The notes beneath the pieces were generated by a model. It did not search any database and was not told the origin of the DNA. It saw only the letters and a program-made list of their open reading frames with translations. From the NCBI RefSeq assembly GCF_017831975.1, contig NZ_JAFDSS010000001.1, positions 930,001 to 994,000 of the forward strand: a DNA stretch of 64,000 nt, written 5' to 3'. The position numbers and the translations under genes were made by a program. This stretch comes from Microbacterium terrae (GTDB lineage Bacteria; Actinomycetota; Actinomycetes; Actinomycetales; Microbacteriaceae). Shown piece by piece: positions 54,785 through 64,000 of the stretch; position 1 is the stretch's first letter, and every line of letters begins with the position of its first letter.

Positions 54785-55861
54785 GTGAGTACCAGCACCG
54801 TGGGCCCGAAGCTCGTGAGCATGCCCGTCCCGCGTGTACCGCGGCGGCGCGAACGCCTCCAGGATATCCCCGTCACGGGGCGCAAACGGGTGCTCCTCGC
54901 CTCGCCGCGCGGCTACTGCGCCGGTGTCGACCGGGCGGTCATCGCCGTCGAGAAGGCGCTCGAGCGATTCGGCGCGCCGGTGTACGTGCGCAAGCAGATC
55001 GTGCACAACATCCACGTCGTGACCGAGCTCGAGGCCGCCGGCGCGATCTTCGTCGACGAGGTGGACGAGGTGCCCCCGGGATCGCACGTCGTCTTCAGCG
55101 CGCACGGCGTGTCGCCCGCGGTCGTGGACGCGGCATCCGATCGCGATCTGCAGGCCATCGATGCGACCTGCCCCCTCGTCACGAAGGTGCACCGCGAAGC
55201 CGTGCGCTTCGCCCGCGACGACTTCGAGATCCTGCTCATCGGCCACGAGGGGCACGAAGAGGTCGAGGGCACGGCGGGCGAGGCCCCCGAGCACGTGACC
55301 ATCGTGAACTCGCCCGACGACGCCGACCGAATCGAGGTCAAGGATCCTTCGAAGGTCGTGTGGCTCTCGCAGACCACGCTGTCGGTCGACGAGACGATGG
55401 AGACCGTCCGCCGGTTGCGGGTGCGGTTCCCGCAGCTCCAGGATCCGCCGTCGGACGACATCTGCTACGCGACGCAGAACCGCCAGGTGGCGATCAAGAA
55501 GGTCGCGAAAGACGCCGATCTGGTGATCGTCGTGGGCTCGGCGAACTCCTCGAACAGCGTCCGCCTGGTCGAGGTCGCCCTCGAGTACGGCGCCAAGGCC
55601 GCCTACCGCGTCGACTATGCCGACGAGATCGAGCAGTCCTGGCTCGACGGCGTCGAGACGGTCGGCGTCACCAGCGGCGCATCGGTGCCCGAGGTGCTCG
55701 TGCAGGAGGTGCTCGCCGACCTCGCCGCAGCAGGTTACGGCTCGGTCGAAGAGGTGCGCACCGCCGAGGAGGACCTCATGTTCTCGCTGCCGAAGGAACT
55801 GCGACAGGATGCCGCGGGCAAGCGCGACGGGCGCGCACTGGGCGGGCGGACGCGCGCGTGA
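54785..55861 (+). CDS. ispH: 4-hydroxy-3-methylbut-2-enyl diphosphate reductase
   Basis: Last enzyme of the MEP isoprenoid pathway, an iron-sulfur protein giving IPP and DMAPP. All three cluster cysteines are present: Cys45 (SPRGYCAGV), Cys129 (DATCPLV) and Cys227 ([10 protein letters not shown]). The conserved His and Glu residues are in VHNIHVV, SAHGVSP and [10 protein letters not shown]. It is 358 residues, with an N-terminal extension of about 30. The final codon overlaps the DUF6264 GTG. Confidence 0.97.
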   Translation: MSTSTVGPKLVSMPVPRVPRRRERLQDIPVTGRKRVLLASPRGYCAGVDRAVIAVEKALERFGAPVYVRKQIVHNIHVVTELEAAGAIFVDEVDEVPPGSHVVFSAHGVSPAVVDAASDRDLQAIDATCPLVTKVHREAVRFARDDFEILLIGHEGHEEVEGTAGEAPEHVTIVNSPDDADRIEVKDPSKVVWLSQTTLSVDETMETVRRLRVRFPQLQDPPSDDICYATQNRQVAIKKVAKDADLVIVVGSANSSNSVRLVEVALEYGAKAAYRVDYADEIEQSWLDGVETVGVTSGASVPEVLVQEVLADLAAAGYGSVEEVRTAEEDLMFSLPKELRQDAAGKRDGRALGGRTRA

Positions 55862-56535
55862 GCGCCGACGCCGACGAACCGACGGGCTCGGGACCGGTGG
55901 CCGCGGGGCGGACCGGGGGGAGCGCCGCGGAGGCACAGCCTGTGCACGCGGCGCAGGCGGCCCGGCCCGCTGACGCGCTACCCACCGCGCCGCGTCCGCG
56001 ACCGCAGTACGGCGAGTACGCGACGCCCGAGGAGCAGCGCGCGCGCATCCGTCAGCCCGATCCGGTTCTCCAGCCTGAGCCTGCCCCGGCGCCCGAGCCC
56101 GCCGCGCCCGTGGTGGCGCCGGCCGTCGCTCCGTCGGCGCCGGCAGGGTCTGCGAAGGCGGCGCCCCGGGTGCGCCCCGTCGACCGCATCGCCACCGTCG
56201 CGCTCCTCGCGTACGGCCTCGTCAACGTGATCTCGACGTTCTCGATCGTGCGGGACTTTCCGACCTACGCCGAGACCGTCTTCGACACGATGGGCGTCGA
56301 CGCGACGCTGACCGATCCGGGTGCGGCGTCGTCGTGGGCTCTCGTCGCGGTGATCGTGCTCATCGTCGGGTGGGTGGTGACCGCGTCGCTGTCGTGGCTG
56401 AGTCTTCGCCGCGGCCGACTCACCTGGTGGATCCCCGTGGTGGGAGGCATCGTCTTCTCGGCGATCGGCGGCGTGCTGCTCGCCGTGCCGATCATGACCG
56501 ATCCCGGGGTGTGGCAGGCCGTCGTCGCGACCTGA
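55858..56535 (+). CDS. DUF6264 membrane protein
   Basis: A 225-residue protein. Its first ~110 residues are Pro/Ala-rich and contain [16 protein letters not shown], a mark of DUF6264 in Microbacteriaceae. Three hydrophobic helices follow (about 112-130, 158-180 and 190-215). The GTG overlaps the ispH stop, implying coupled translation, but no functional link to isoprenoid synthesis is known. Confidence 0.8.
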   Translation: MSADADEPTGSGPVAAGRTGGSAAEAQPVHAAQAARPADALPTAPRPRPQYGEYATPEEQRARIRQPDPVLQPEPAPAPEPAAPVVAPAVAPSAPAGSAKAAPRVRPVDRIATVALLAYGLVNVISTFSIVRDFPTYAETVFDTMGVDATLTDPGAASSWALVAVIVLIVGWVVTASLSWLSLRRGRLTWWIPVVGGIVFSAIGGVLLAVPIMTDPGVWQAVVAT

Positions 56536-56589
56536 GCCTCCCGCCCGTCGATATCGACAGGCGCTTTCGGGCATCGGTCGCCGCGCCGA

Positions 56590-58125
56590 TCAGGAGATCC
56601 GAGCGCCGGATGCCCGCATCCGCTCGATGCCGCGGATGAGTCGGGGTTCTGCGAACAGCGTGCCGACCGCCAGCGCGGCCGCGAGGACGGGCACGACGAC
56701 GAACGCGAGCGCCGCGGCTCGGAAGTCGCCGGGTGCCACGAGGGATCCGAGCATCCCGCCGACCGCGGACGCGATCGACGCGCCGATCAGCGTGCCCGAC
56801 CCGAGCGGGAGGAGCGGCAGCAGCCAGACCGGAGCGACGACCGCGACGGCGACGAGCAGTGCCAGGAAAGCCGCCTGTCCGACATGCACGGCGGGGGTGA
56901 AGACCAGATCCCACGCCGTCATCGGGGCGTCCGCATCGTGCACCGACGCGCCGCGCATCGCGATGACGGCTTCAGTGGCGGCCGCCGCGGCGTAGACCGC
57001 GAGTGATGCTGCGGCGAACCGTCGCCAGCCGACGCGCCCCTGCGCCGTCGTCGAGGTGAGCGCCGCGAGGCCGACGAGCACGACAGCGGCCAGCGTGCAC
57101 GCGGAGGCGATCAGCGTGTGCACGGCCGGCACCAGGGGATCGGTCTGCGTCTCCCACCATCCGAGGACGAGGAGGCGGGAGACGGCGGCTGCGATGAGCA
57201 GTGCCGCGGCGACGCAGACCATCGCGACCCGGAAGAGTCGCGGGCGCGGGGCGAGCGCATCGCCGCCGGTGGGGTCTGGGTCGACGGCGGGCGCCGGCGC
57301 GCGGGTGGCCGCCGCGTGCCGGGTCCCGGTGATGTCGGGCAGCAGCGCCACCACGACCAGCACGGCCGCCAGCCCGGCGGCGTAGGCCGGGATCGCCTCG
57401 GTCCAGGGCGTCGAGTCGTGAGACCAGTACCCGCCGACGAACAGCGGGGCGATCGCGTAGAGGGGGATCAGCGCGATGGGGGTGAACGCGCCGAGCAGGA
57501 GCACCGGCGGCGACCACCGCGGCGTCCGCAGCGCGGTGGCGACGAGCCAGACGATCCACGCGAGCTGCGAGACCCACATCGCGATCCCGGCGGTCGTCAG
57601 CCATGACGACGGTGAGCCTGCCGCCCCCGACAGGATCGCGTGGACGCCGGTCACCGTGATGCCTGCGGCGAAGACGGCGGCACCCGCGACCGTCACCGTG
57701 CCGCTGCGCACAGCCCGCGATCGCTCCATCGATCCGTGCATCACGGGGGCGACGGCGATCAGCACGATCGCGACGGCGAGGAAGAGCATCGCCCAGCCGT
57801 AGAGCTGCGCCGCGGTGCCGATCGCCACCCACGGATCGGCCGGCAGCGAGTAATCGAAGAGGTGGTCCTCGTGCATGAAGCACTCGGTCGATCCGGTGAA
57901 GTCGAACCCGGGTGCGACGGCCCCATCCGTGAGGACGGTGTCGGCATCGCAGGCGCCCCAGCGCTGGTACGCGGCACCCCACTGCAGGATCCCCGAGACG
58001 GCGAGGGACACGGCCGCGACCCCGCCGAGCACGAGTCGACTCGACGCCAGCGGCCCACGGCGTGGCGGCGCTTCCGCCGCGATGCCGGATGCGATTTCGA
58101 CGTGCTGCGTCGGGTCGACCGTCAT
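56590..58125 (-). CDS. multi-pass membrane protein of unknown function
   Basis: A 511-residue protein with roughly 12-13 hydrophobic helices. An N-terminal block has a periplasmic loop WGACDADTVLTDG...GSTECFMHEDH with two Cys that may pair. A hydrophilic Pro/Asp stretch lies near residue 285. I do not recognise a family; it has no obvious transporter motif. The ATG is six bases after TAGATT. Confidence 0.75.
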   Translation of the reverse strand: MTVDPTQHVEIASGIAAEAPPRRGPLASSRLVLGGVAAVSLAVSGILQWGAAYQRWGACDADTVLTDGAVAPGFDFTGSTECFMHEDHLFDYSLPADPWVAIGTAAQLYGWAMLFLAVAIVLIAVAPVMHGSMERSRAVRSGTVTVAGAAVFAAGITVTGVHAILSGAAGSPSSWLTTAGIAMWVSQLAWIVWLVATALRTPRWSPPVLLLGAFTPIALIPLYAIAPLFVGGYWSHDSTPWTEAIPAYAAGLAAVLVVVALLPDITGTRHAAATRAPAPAVDPDPTGGDALAPRPRLFRVAMVCVAAALLIAAAVSRLLVLGWWETQTDPLVPAVHTLIASACTLAAVVLVGLAALTSTTAQGRVGWRRFAAASLAVYAAAAATEAVIAMRGASVHDADAPMTAWDLVFTPAVHVGQAAFLALLVAVAVVAPVWLLPLLPLGSGTLIGASIASAVGGMLGSLVAPGDFRAAALAFVVVPVLAAALAVGTLFAEPRLIRGIERMRASGARIS

Positions 58126-58131
58126 GGCCGC

Positions 58132-58137
58132 AATCTA
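58132..58137 (-). promoter_or_regulatory. leaderless -10 for the membrane protein at 56590-58125
   Basis: TAGATT, then GCGGCC, then ATG at 58125. Confidence 0.55.
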
Positions 58138-58185
58138 CCGCCCGGCGTCACGCGGCCGCATCAGGGGCGCGGATGAATGTTCCGT

Positions 58186-58245
58186 GAACGACGGATGCCC
58201 CGCCATCGCCCCCTCGCGAGGGTGATGCCGGGGCATCCGTCGTTC
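58186..58245 (-). terminator. 60-base hairpin after fba
   Basis: A 17-base perfect inverted repeat (58186-58202 with 58229-58245) encloses further pairs CATC/GATG and CCCTCG/CGAGGG, so nearly the whole 60 bases fold on themselves. It lies 19 bases past the fba stop. Confidence 0.75.
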
Positions 58246-58263
58246 AGATCTGCGACGTCGACG

Positions 58264-59292
<1,029 letters not shown>

Positions 59293-59313
59293 GAATGCTC
59301 CCTGTGTGTTTGG

Positions 59314-59424
59314 GCGAGCGGAGCTCGCGGTGCGGTCCTCGTGCGAGCGGGGCTCGCGGTTGCGGTGTCGGCGCGAGCGGGCTCGCGGGCTCATGGGTCG
59401 CAGTTCGGGCGAGTGGATGCTCGC
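59314..59424. repeat. array of four small hairpins between fbaA and glpX
   Basis: Four inverted repeats of GCGAGC/GCTCGC type lie at 59314-59328, 59343-59357, 59373-59386 and 59409-59424, spaced 29, 30 and 36 bases. Units also share flanking GCGGT. They would lie in the fbaA leader. The rest of 59293-59598 holds only the glpX -10; I see no gene in it. Confidence 0.65.
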
Positions 59425-59586
59425 GGTGGCTGGGATACGTGAAACTCTAGCGAAGCGGGCGCGGGATCGCCGGGGGCGATGGCCGGCAGCGCCGCCACGA
59501 ACGTCGCCGTCTGCCGTACGAGAAAGATTCACGGATCTTTCGCCTTCTGCTGACGTTAACCCGGGCGATTCCCGTGCCTTGATGGT

Positions 59587-59592
59587 TAGAGT
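59587..59592 (+). promoter_or_regulatory. leaderless -10 for glpX
   Basis: TAGAGT, then GACGGC, then ATG at 59599. Confidence 0.6.
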
Positions 59593-59598
59593 GACGGC

Positions 59599-60588
59599 AT
59601 GGTGAGCCTGACCGGGGACATGAGCCCCCTGCATCCCGACCGCAATCTCGCACTCGAACTGGTGCGCGCGACCGAGGCGGCCGCGATCCGCGCGGTGCCC
59701 TTCATCGGGCGCGGTGAGAAGGAGGCGGCCGACGGCGCCGCCGTCGACGCCATGCGGGCGTTCTTCACGACGGTGAACTTCGACGGCACGATCGTCATCG
59801 GCGAGGGCGAGAAGGACGAGGCGCCCATGCTCTTCAACGGCGAGCGGGTCGGCAACGGCCGGGGGCCGCGCGCCGACGTCGCCGTCGATCCCATCGACGG
59901 CACCTCGCTCACAGCGGCCGGTCGCAACAATGCGCTGTCGGTGATCGCCGTCTCCGAGCACGGCACGATGCTCGACGCCTCCAGCGTCTTCTACATGGAC
60001 AAGCTCGTCACCGGGCCCGAGGGCGTCGGTGTCGTCGACATCAGACTGCCGATCGGCGAGAACATCCGGCTGCTGGCGAAGGCCCTGGGGAAGCCTGTCG
60101 ACGAGATCGTCGTCTCGGTGCTCCACCGCCCCCGCCATGAGCAGCTGATCGACGAGATCCGCGCGGCCGGCGCCGGCACCCGCCTCATGAGCGACGGCGA
60201 CGTCGCCGGCGGCATCAACGCGGCGCGACACAACGCCCGCACCGACATGTGTGTCGGCGTCGGGGGCAGCCCCGAGGGCATCGTCACGGCGTGCGCCATC
60301 AAGGCGCTCGGCGGGCACATCCAGGGCCGGCTGTGGCCCCGCGACGACGACGAGAAGCAGCGCGGCATCGACGCGGGTCTGAAGCTCGACGACCACGTGT
60401 ACGAGGCCGACGAGCTGGTGCGCGGCAACAACACGATCTTCGTCGCGACCGGCGTCACCGACGGCGCACTCGTCGCCGGAGTGCGCCGTGAGGGCGGCTA
60501 CGTCTTCACCGAGAGCGTCGTGCTGCGGGGGGCGTCGGGAACGCTCCGCCGCATCTCGTCGGAGCACCTCGTCTCGAAGTGGCTCTGA
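59599..60588 (+). CDS. glpX: class II fructose-1,6-bisphosphatase
   Basis: Gluconeogenic phosphatase making fructose 6-phosphate. The 329-residue GlpX-type protein has VIGEGEKDEAPML and VDPIDGTSLTAAG with metal-binding Asp/Glu, SDGDVAGGIN and GVGGSPEGIVTACAIKALGG. This is the only FBPase type in many Actinobacteria. Its divergent partner is fbaA. A 7-base-pair hairpin follows. Confidence 0.97.
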   Translation: MVSLTGDMSPLHPDRNLALELVRATEAAAIRAVPFIGRGEKEAADGAAVDAMRAFFTTVNFDGTIVIGEGEKDEAPMLFNGERVGNGRGPRADVAVDPIDGTSLTAAGRNNALSVIAVSEHGTMLDASSVFYMDKLVTGPEGVGVVDIRLPIGENIRLLAKALGKPVDEIVVSVLHRPRHEQLIDEIRAAGAGTRLMSDGDVAGGINAARHNARTDMCVGVGGSPEGIVTACAIKALGGHIQGRLWPRDDDEKQRGIDAGLKLDDHVYEADELVRGNNTIFVATGVTDGALVAGVRREGGYVFTESVVLRGASGTLRRISSEHLVSKWL

Positions 60589-60608
60589 CGCAGGCGCGCG
60601 GCCGCACG

Positions 60609-60625
60609 GCGGTCGCCGCGACCGC
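60609..60625 (+). terminator. short hairpin after glpX
   Basis: GCGGTCG and CGACCGC pair around CCG, 21 bases past the stop. No U-run. Confidence 0.35.
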
Positions 60626-60754
60626 TGGGGGAACGGTTCCACCGAGGAGGCTCCCGGCGGGTCGGTGATGCGCGGATGCGTCGGCTCTGGCAGAATCGGG
60701 ATGGTGTCAACGGCGACGCGACCTGACTTTTCCCAGATCAAGGGAGTTTCCGAG

Positions 60755-60964
60755 ATGACCGGACCGACCAGCAGCGCGTCGCCGCAGACCGGTGCTCACG
60801 CTGTCATCGCGAATGCCGTGGATCCCGCGCGCCGCCCCGACGTGCTGCTGCGCAAGCGCCGCGACGAGGGGCACGAGGTGAGCGTCTGGTGGATGATCGG
60901 CGCGTTCGTCGGCGTGTCGGCGCTGGTCATCGTCGTGCTGAGCTTCGTCCCCGGCGGCGCCTGA
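60755..60964 (+). CDS. small C-terminally anchored membrane protein
   Basis: A 69-residue protein: a polar N-terminus with PARRPDVLLRKRRDEGHEVS followed by one helix (about 48-66, WWMIGAFVGVSALVIVVLSF). AGGGAG lies nine bases before this ATG. The frame extends to ATG 60701/GTG 60704, just after CAGAAT (60691-60696), so an 18-residue longer leaderless form is possible. Function unknown. Confidence 0.65.
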   Translation: MTGPTSSASPQTGAHAVIANAVDPARRPDVLLRKRRDEGHEVSVWWMIGAFVGVSALVIVVLSFVPGGA

Positions 60965-61012
60965 CCTCGCATCCTCGCTCGGCCACCTCGCCGACGCTCA
61001 CTGCGACGGCAC

Positions 61013-62371
61013 TCAGTCCGCGCCAGGCTCGATGCCGCTGATCCGGTCGGCTGCGCTGGCCGTGTCGATCCTCGTGCGCAGGTCACCGAGATCGGCCGTG
61101 ACGGCGGCGACGTCTCGCGGGTGCGGCGTTGTGGCGGGCTCGATGATCGGCGAGCCCACCAGTTCGGGTGCGGTGAGTCGGCGAGGGGCCTTCTCGATCG
61201 CCGACGGAGCGGCCACGGCGTCGAGCTTGGTCTCGTCGATGCCCGGGAACTTGCGGGCGCTCACCAGCACCCGCGTCTCGAGGGATCCGGCGAACCGGTT
61301 GTAGCTGTCGATCGTGCGCTCGATCGCGCGGCGCAGATCATCGGCGTGACCGGCGAGCCCGCCCAGGCGCTCGTACAGCTGGTTGCCGAGCTCGAACAGC
61401 GCCCGCGCCTCGTGCGAGACGTCCTGCTGGGTCCAGGTGTACGCGACGGTCTTCAGCACGGCCCAGAGGTTCACCGGTGAAGCCAGTGCCACGCGCTTGC
61501 CGAACGCGTAGTCGAGCAGCGCAGGGTCCTCTTCGAGCGCCGCGGCCAGCAGCGACTCGCTCGGCACGAAGCAGACGACGAACTCCGGGCTCGACTCGAG
61601 GCCCGCCCAATACGCCTTCTTCGCCAGCGCATCGACGTGCGCGCGCACCGCCTTGACGTGGCGCTCGAGCAGGGTGCGCCGCCGCGCGGCCTCGGCACCC
61701 TGCGCCGTCAGCGAGATGGCACTCGCCTCGAGGTACGCGTCGAGGGGAACCTTCGCATCCACGGCGATGGACTTGCCCCCGGGCAGCCGGATGATCATGT
61801 CGGGACGTCCGGCCCCGGCATCCGACGTGATCGACGTCTGCAGGTCGAAGTCGACGTACCGGGTGAGTCCCGCGGCCTCGACCACGCGTCGCAGCTGCGT
61901 CTCGCCCCACACGCCTCGCGTGCTGCCCGAGCGCAACGCGCTCGCGAGCGACTCGGTCGTCGCCCGCAGAGCTTCGCCCGACTCGTGCGAGCGCCGCAGC
62001 TGTTCGGCGAGCGACCCGAACTGGGTGTGGCGGTCGCGTTCGAGGTCGTCGACCTTGGTCTGCATCGCCTGCAGCGTCTCCTGCACGGGCGCGAGGGCCC
62101 GCAGCACCGACTGCTCGCGCCGCTCGCGCTCCTCGCGCTGCGCCTGATCGCTGCGGGCCTGCTGCGAAAGCTCGCGGTAGAGCATCTGCTGGTGGTCGAG
62201 CTGCGCCTGCACGCCCTGGCGGGCAGCATCCGCCGCGGCCACGCGCGCGGTCAGCTCCACCTGTTCGCGGGCGGCGCGGGCCGACGCCCGCGCGAGGCCG
62301 GCGGCCCAGCCCGCGAGAGCGCCGATCGCGAGGGCGGCGATCACGAGGAGTGAGAGCGGAAGTGCGTCCAT
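61013..62371 (-). CDS. rmuC: DNA recombination protein RmuC
   Basis: A 452-residue protein that limits rearrangements at inverted repeats in Escherichia coli. An N-terminal membrane helix (about 4-24) is followed by a long coiled coil (about 30-130) and the RmuC nuclease-like domain with RGVWGETQLRRVVEAAGL, PDMIIRLPGGKSIAVDAKVPLDAY and FVPSESLLAAALEEDP. CATCCT lies six bases before the ATG as a weak -10. Confidence 0.95.
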   Translation of the reverse strand: MDALPLSLLVIAALAIGALAGWAAGLARASARAAREQVELTARVAAADAARQGVQAQLDHQQMLYRELSQQARSDQAQREERERREQSVLRALAPVQETLQAMQTKVDDLERDRHTQFGSLAEQLRRSHESGEALRATTESLASALRSGSTRGVWGETQLRRVVEAAGLTRYVDFDLQTSITSDAGAGRPDMIIRLPGGKSIAVDAKVPLDAYLEASAISLTAQGAEAARRRTLLERHVKAVRAHVDALAKKAYWAGLESSPEFVVCFVPSESLLAAALEEDPALLDYAFGKRVALASPVNLWAVLKTVAYTWTQQDVSHEARALFELGNQLYERLGGLAGHADDLRRAIERTIDSYNRFAGSLETRVLVSARKFPGIDETKLDAVAAPSAIEKAPRRLTAPELVGSPIIEPATTPHPRDVAAVTADLGDLRTRIDTASAADRISGIEPGAD

Positions 62372-62428
62372 GACCTCAGGATGCCCTCGGCCACCGACAT
62401 CGCCGGGCGGCGATCCGGGTGATCCCGA

Positions 62429-63031
62429 TCAGGATGCCGTCGCGAAGCTCGCCGGCGCATCCGTGAGCTCGACCCGCATCACCCTGGTGCCGGCGCCCGC
62501 GACGAGGGCGTCGATGTCGTCGGCGGCCACGCGGCGTGCGGCGTCGATCATGATGTGCGCGCAGGCGAGGGCGTCGGCCGTCGCGTTGTGGTGGGGGAAG
62601 TCGGCGAAGCCCGCCTCGGCAGCCACGAACGGCAGCCGGTAGGAGGGGAGGGCGTAGACGCGGCGCGCGATCTGCAGGCTGCACGCGTAGCGGTAGGGCG
62701 GGCAGTCGGCGCCGGTCGCCTCGCAGGCCCGCTTGAGCACCGCCATGTCGAACCCGGCGTTGTGGGCGACGAGGACGTCGTCGCCGGCGAAGGCGACCAG
62801 ATCGGCGAGCTGGTCGGTCCACCCCTTCGCGCCGGCGACATCGGCCGCCTCGATGCCGTGGATGCGCGTGTTGAGCTCGAAGAACACGTCGTGACCGGGC
62901 GGCGGCTGGATCAGCCAGCCGGTCTTAGCGACCACCTCGCCGCCGCGCACCCGGACGAGGCCGACGGCGCACGCCGAGGCGTTGGAGGAGTTCGCCGTCT
63001 CGAAGTCGATCGCGGTGAAGTCCAGTGGCAC
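62429..63031 (-). CDS. DnaQ-like 3'-5' exonuclease (DEDDh)
   Basis: A 200-residue RNase H-fold exonuclease. ExoI is Asp8/Glu10 in AIDFETA, ExoII is in VLVAHNAGFDMAVL, and ExoIII is FPHHNATADALA with the DEDDh His and Asp. It resembles the stand-alone epsilon-like exonucleases of Actinobacteria. The GTG start follows GGTGGAGAC. It sits between adhP and rmuC on the same strand. Confidence 0.92.
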   Translation of the reverse strand: MPLDFTAIDFETANSSNASACAVGLVRVRGGEVVAKTGWLIQPPPGHDVFFELNTRIHGIEAADVAGAKGWTDQLADLVAFAGDDVLVAHNAGFDMAVLKRACEATGADCPPYRYACSLQIARRVYALPSYRLPFVAAEAGFADFPHHNATADALACAHIMIDAARRVAADDIDALVAGAGTRVMRVELTDAPASFATAS

Positions 63032-63116
63032 GTCTCCACCCTCACCCGCCGGTGCTGCCACGCGCGACAGGCGCGCCGGGGCTCGTCGCGGATGCTCCGG
63101 CGACCTCGAACGCGAC

Positions 63117-63145
63117 AGGGGCCGGATGCCGCGCATCCGACCCCC
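63117..63145 (-). terminator. terminator after the alcohol dehydrogenase gene
   Basis: CGGATG and CATCCG pair around CCGCG (63123-63139). Outer GGGG and CCCC extend the stem with a small bulge. It begins about 11 bases past the stop. Confidence 0.5.
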
Positions 63146-63156
63146 GCCGTCCGGTG

Positions 63157-64000
63157 TCAGTACTGCATGACGATGCGGCCGTCGATCCTCCCGTGCTCCA
63201 TGCGCTCGAAGATGTCGTCGATGCTCTCGACCGCGACGGTCGGGTGGATCTCGCCGCGGGCGTAGAAGTCCAGCGCCTCGATCATGTCCTGCCGCGTGCC
63301 GACGATCGAGCCGCGGATGGTGATCGCCCGCAGCACGATGTCGAAGATGTCGGCGGGGAAGTCGCCCGGCGGCAGTCCGTTGAACACGATCGTCGCGCCG
63401 CGGCGCGTGACCGAGAGCGCCTGGCCGAAGGCCTTCGGGTGCACCGCCGTCACCAGCACGCCGTGGGTTCCGCCCGTGGCGGACTGGATCGCCTCGCCGG
63501 GATCCTGCTCGGCGGCGTTCACGGTGACCTCGGCGCCGTGGGCCCGGGCGAGGGCGAGTTTCGCGTCGTCGACGTCGACGGCGGCGACGCGCATGCCCAT
63601 CGCACGGGCGTACTGCACGGCGATGTGGCCGAGGCCGCCGATGCCCGAGATCGTCACCCACTCACCCGGCTTGACCTCGGTCATCTTGAGGCCCTTGTAC
63701 ACGGTGACCCCGGCGCACAGGATCGGGGCGACCTCGACGGGGTCAGCGCCGGCGGGGATGCGTGCGGCGAACCGCTCGTCGACGAGCATGTACTCCCCGA
63801 AGCTGCCGTCGACCGAGTACCCGCCGTTCTGCTGCTCGGGGCAGAGGGTCTCCCACCCGGTGCGGCAGTACTCGCAGGTGCCGCATGCGCTCCACAGCCA
63901 GGCGTTCCCGACGAGGTCGCCGACCGCGAGGGTGGTCACGCCGTCGCCTAGGGCGACGACCTCGCCGTAGCCCTCGTGCCCGGGGATGAGGTCGCTCTTG
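63157..64000 (-). CDS. adhP: zinc-dependent alcohol dehydrogenase, N-terminus cut by window edge
   Basis: MDR alcohol dehydrogenase of the AdhP type; 281 codons are visible of about 340. The frame runs in from the window edge, reading KSDLIPGHEGYGEVVALG, which includes the catalytic-zinc His and Glu. The structural-zinc lobe CGTCEYCRTGWETLC has all four cysteines. The cofactor loop is ISGIGGLGHIAVQYARAMG, and the substrate/C-terminal part is complete. The first catalytic Cys lies outside the window. Confidence 0.93.
   Translation of the reverse strand, partial: KSDLIPGHEGYGEVVALGDGVTTLAVGDLVGNAWLWSACGTCEYCRTGWETLCPEQQNGGYSVDGSFGEYMLVDERFAARIPAGADPVEVAPILCAGVTVYKGLKMTEVKPGEWVTISGIGGLGHIAVQYARAMGMRVAAVDVDDAKLALARAHGAEVTVNAAEQDPGEAIQSATGGTHGVLVTAVHPKAFGQALSVTRRGATIVFNGLPPGDFPADIFDIVLRAITIRGSIVGTRQDMIEALDFYARGEIHPTVAVESIDDIFERMEHGRIDGRIVMQY

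Noticed and set aside
59314..59424. Possible CRISPR array or insertion element end
   Set aside because: Units are short self-complementary hairpins with related rather than unique intervening sequence, and no transposase or cas gene is near.

Overview
The window is chromosomal DNA of a high-GC Gram-positive bacterium, most likely a Microbacteriaceae actinobacterium close to Microbacterium. The basis is the very high GC, frequent GTG starts, PhoH with a fused PIN domain, the actinobacterial families DUF501, DUF4307, DUF4245 and DUF6264, and the gene order eno-ftsB-DUF501. I see no rRNA, CRISPR array, insertion sequence, prophage or plasmid function. Coding density is high and many neighbours overlap by 1-4 bases (ATGA, GTGA or TGATG), so translational coupling is common.

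Layout. (1) 1-8.6 kb: a gluconate/idonate catabolic island with gnd (cut by the window edge), a KDPG-aldolase homologue, an FGGY gluconate kinase, a D-2-hydroxyacid dehydrogenase, a FadR-type GntR regulator, a GntP permease, an SDR like 5-ketogluconate reductase and an MDR like L-idonate dehydrogenase. Three copies of one palindrome lie in its two intergenic control regions. (2) 8.6-15.3 kb: a 39-residue membrane peptide, ribosomal L25, peptidyl-tRNA hydrolase, mfd and a hexapeptide-repeat protein. (3) 15.4-21.4 kb: PEP carboxylase, NhaA, MazG and a histidyl-tRNA synthetase. (4) 21.4-26.6 kb: small or poorly known genes, including a YtrA-type GntR operon with two membrane proteins. (5) 26.7-32 kb: enolase, FtsB-like protein, DUF501, a membrane-anchored subtilase and NDH-2, then a tRNA with anticodon UAA. 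(6) 32.2-37.5 kb: a PLP amino acid deaminase/aldolase coupled to a sugar-lactone oxidase, LemA, and two YcaQ-like winged-helix proteins flanking an unknown anchored protein. (7) 38.9-47.2 kb: AI-2E exporter homologue, threonine ammonia-lyase, GreA, TrhA, prenyl transferase, a class V aminotransferase and PhoH. (8) 47.3-58.1 kb: a repeat-bearing acidic protein, a two-component system, fumarase, carbonic anhydrase, XseAB, IspH and a multi-pass membrane protein. (9) 58.2-64 kb: fructose-bisphosphate aldolase and fructose-1,6-bisphosphatase in divergent orientation, RmuC, an exonuclease and an alcohol dehydrogenase cut by the edge.

Two features run through the window. Many genes have a TANNNT-like hexamer followed by exactly six bases and then ATG or GTG, the geometry of leaderless transcripts. 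Many operons end in long, nearly perfect hairpins without a strong U-tract. Central carbon metabolism is well represented (gnd, ppc, eno, fumC, fba, glpX, gluconate entry). Nothing in the window amounts to a clearly new multi-gene system. The observations most worth a second look are the short-armed UAA tRNA, the leaderless nine-codon upstream ORF of the aldolase-lactone oxidase pair, the structured phoH leader, the hairpin array between fba and glpX, and the YcaQ paralogue without its catalytic motif.
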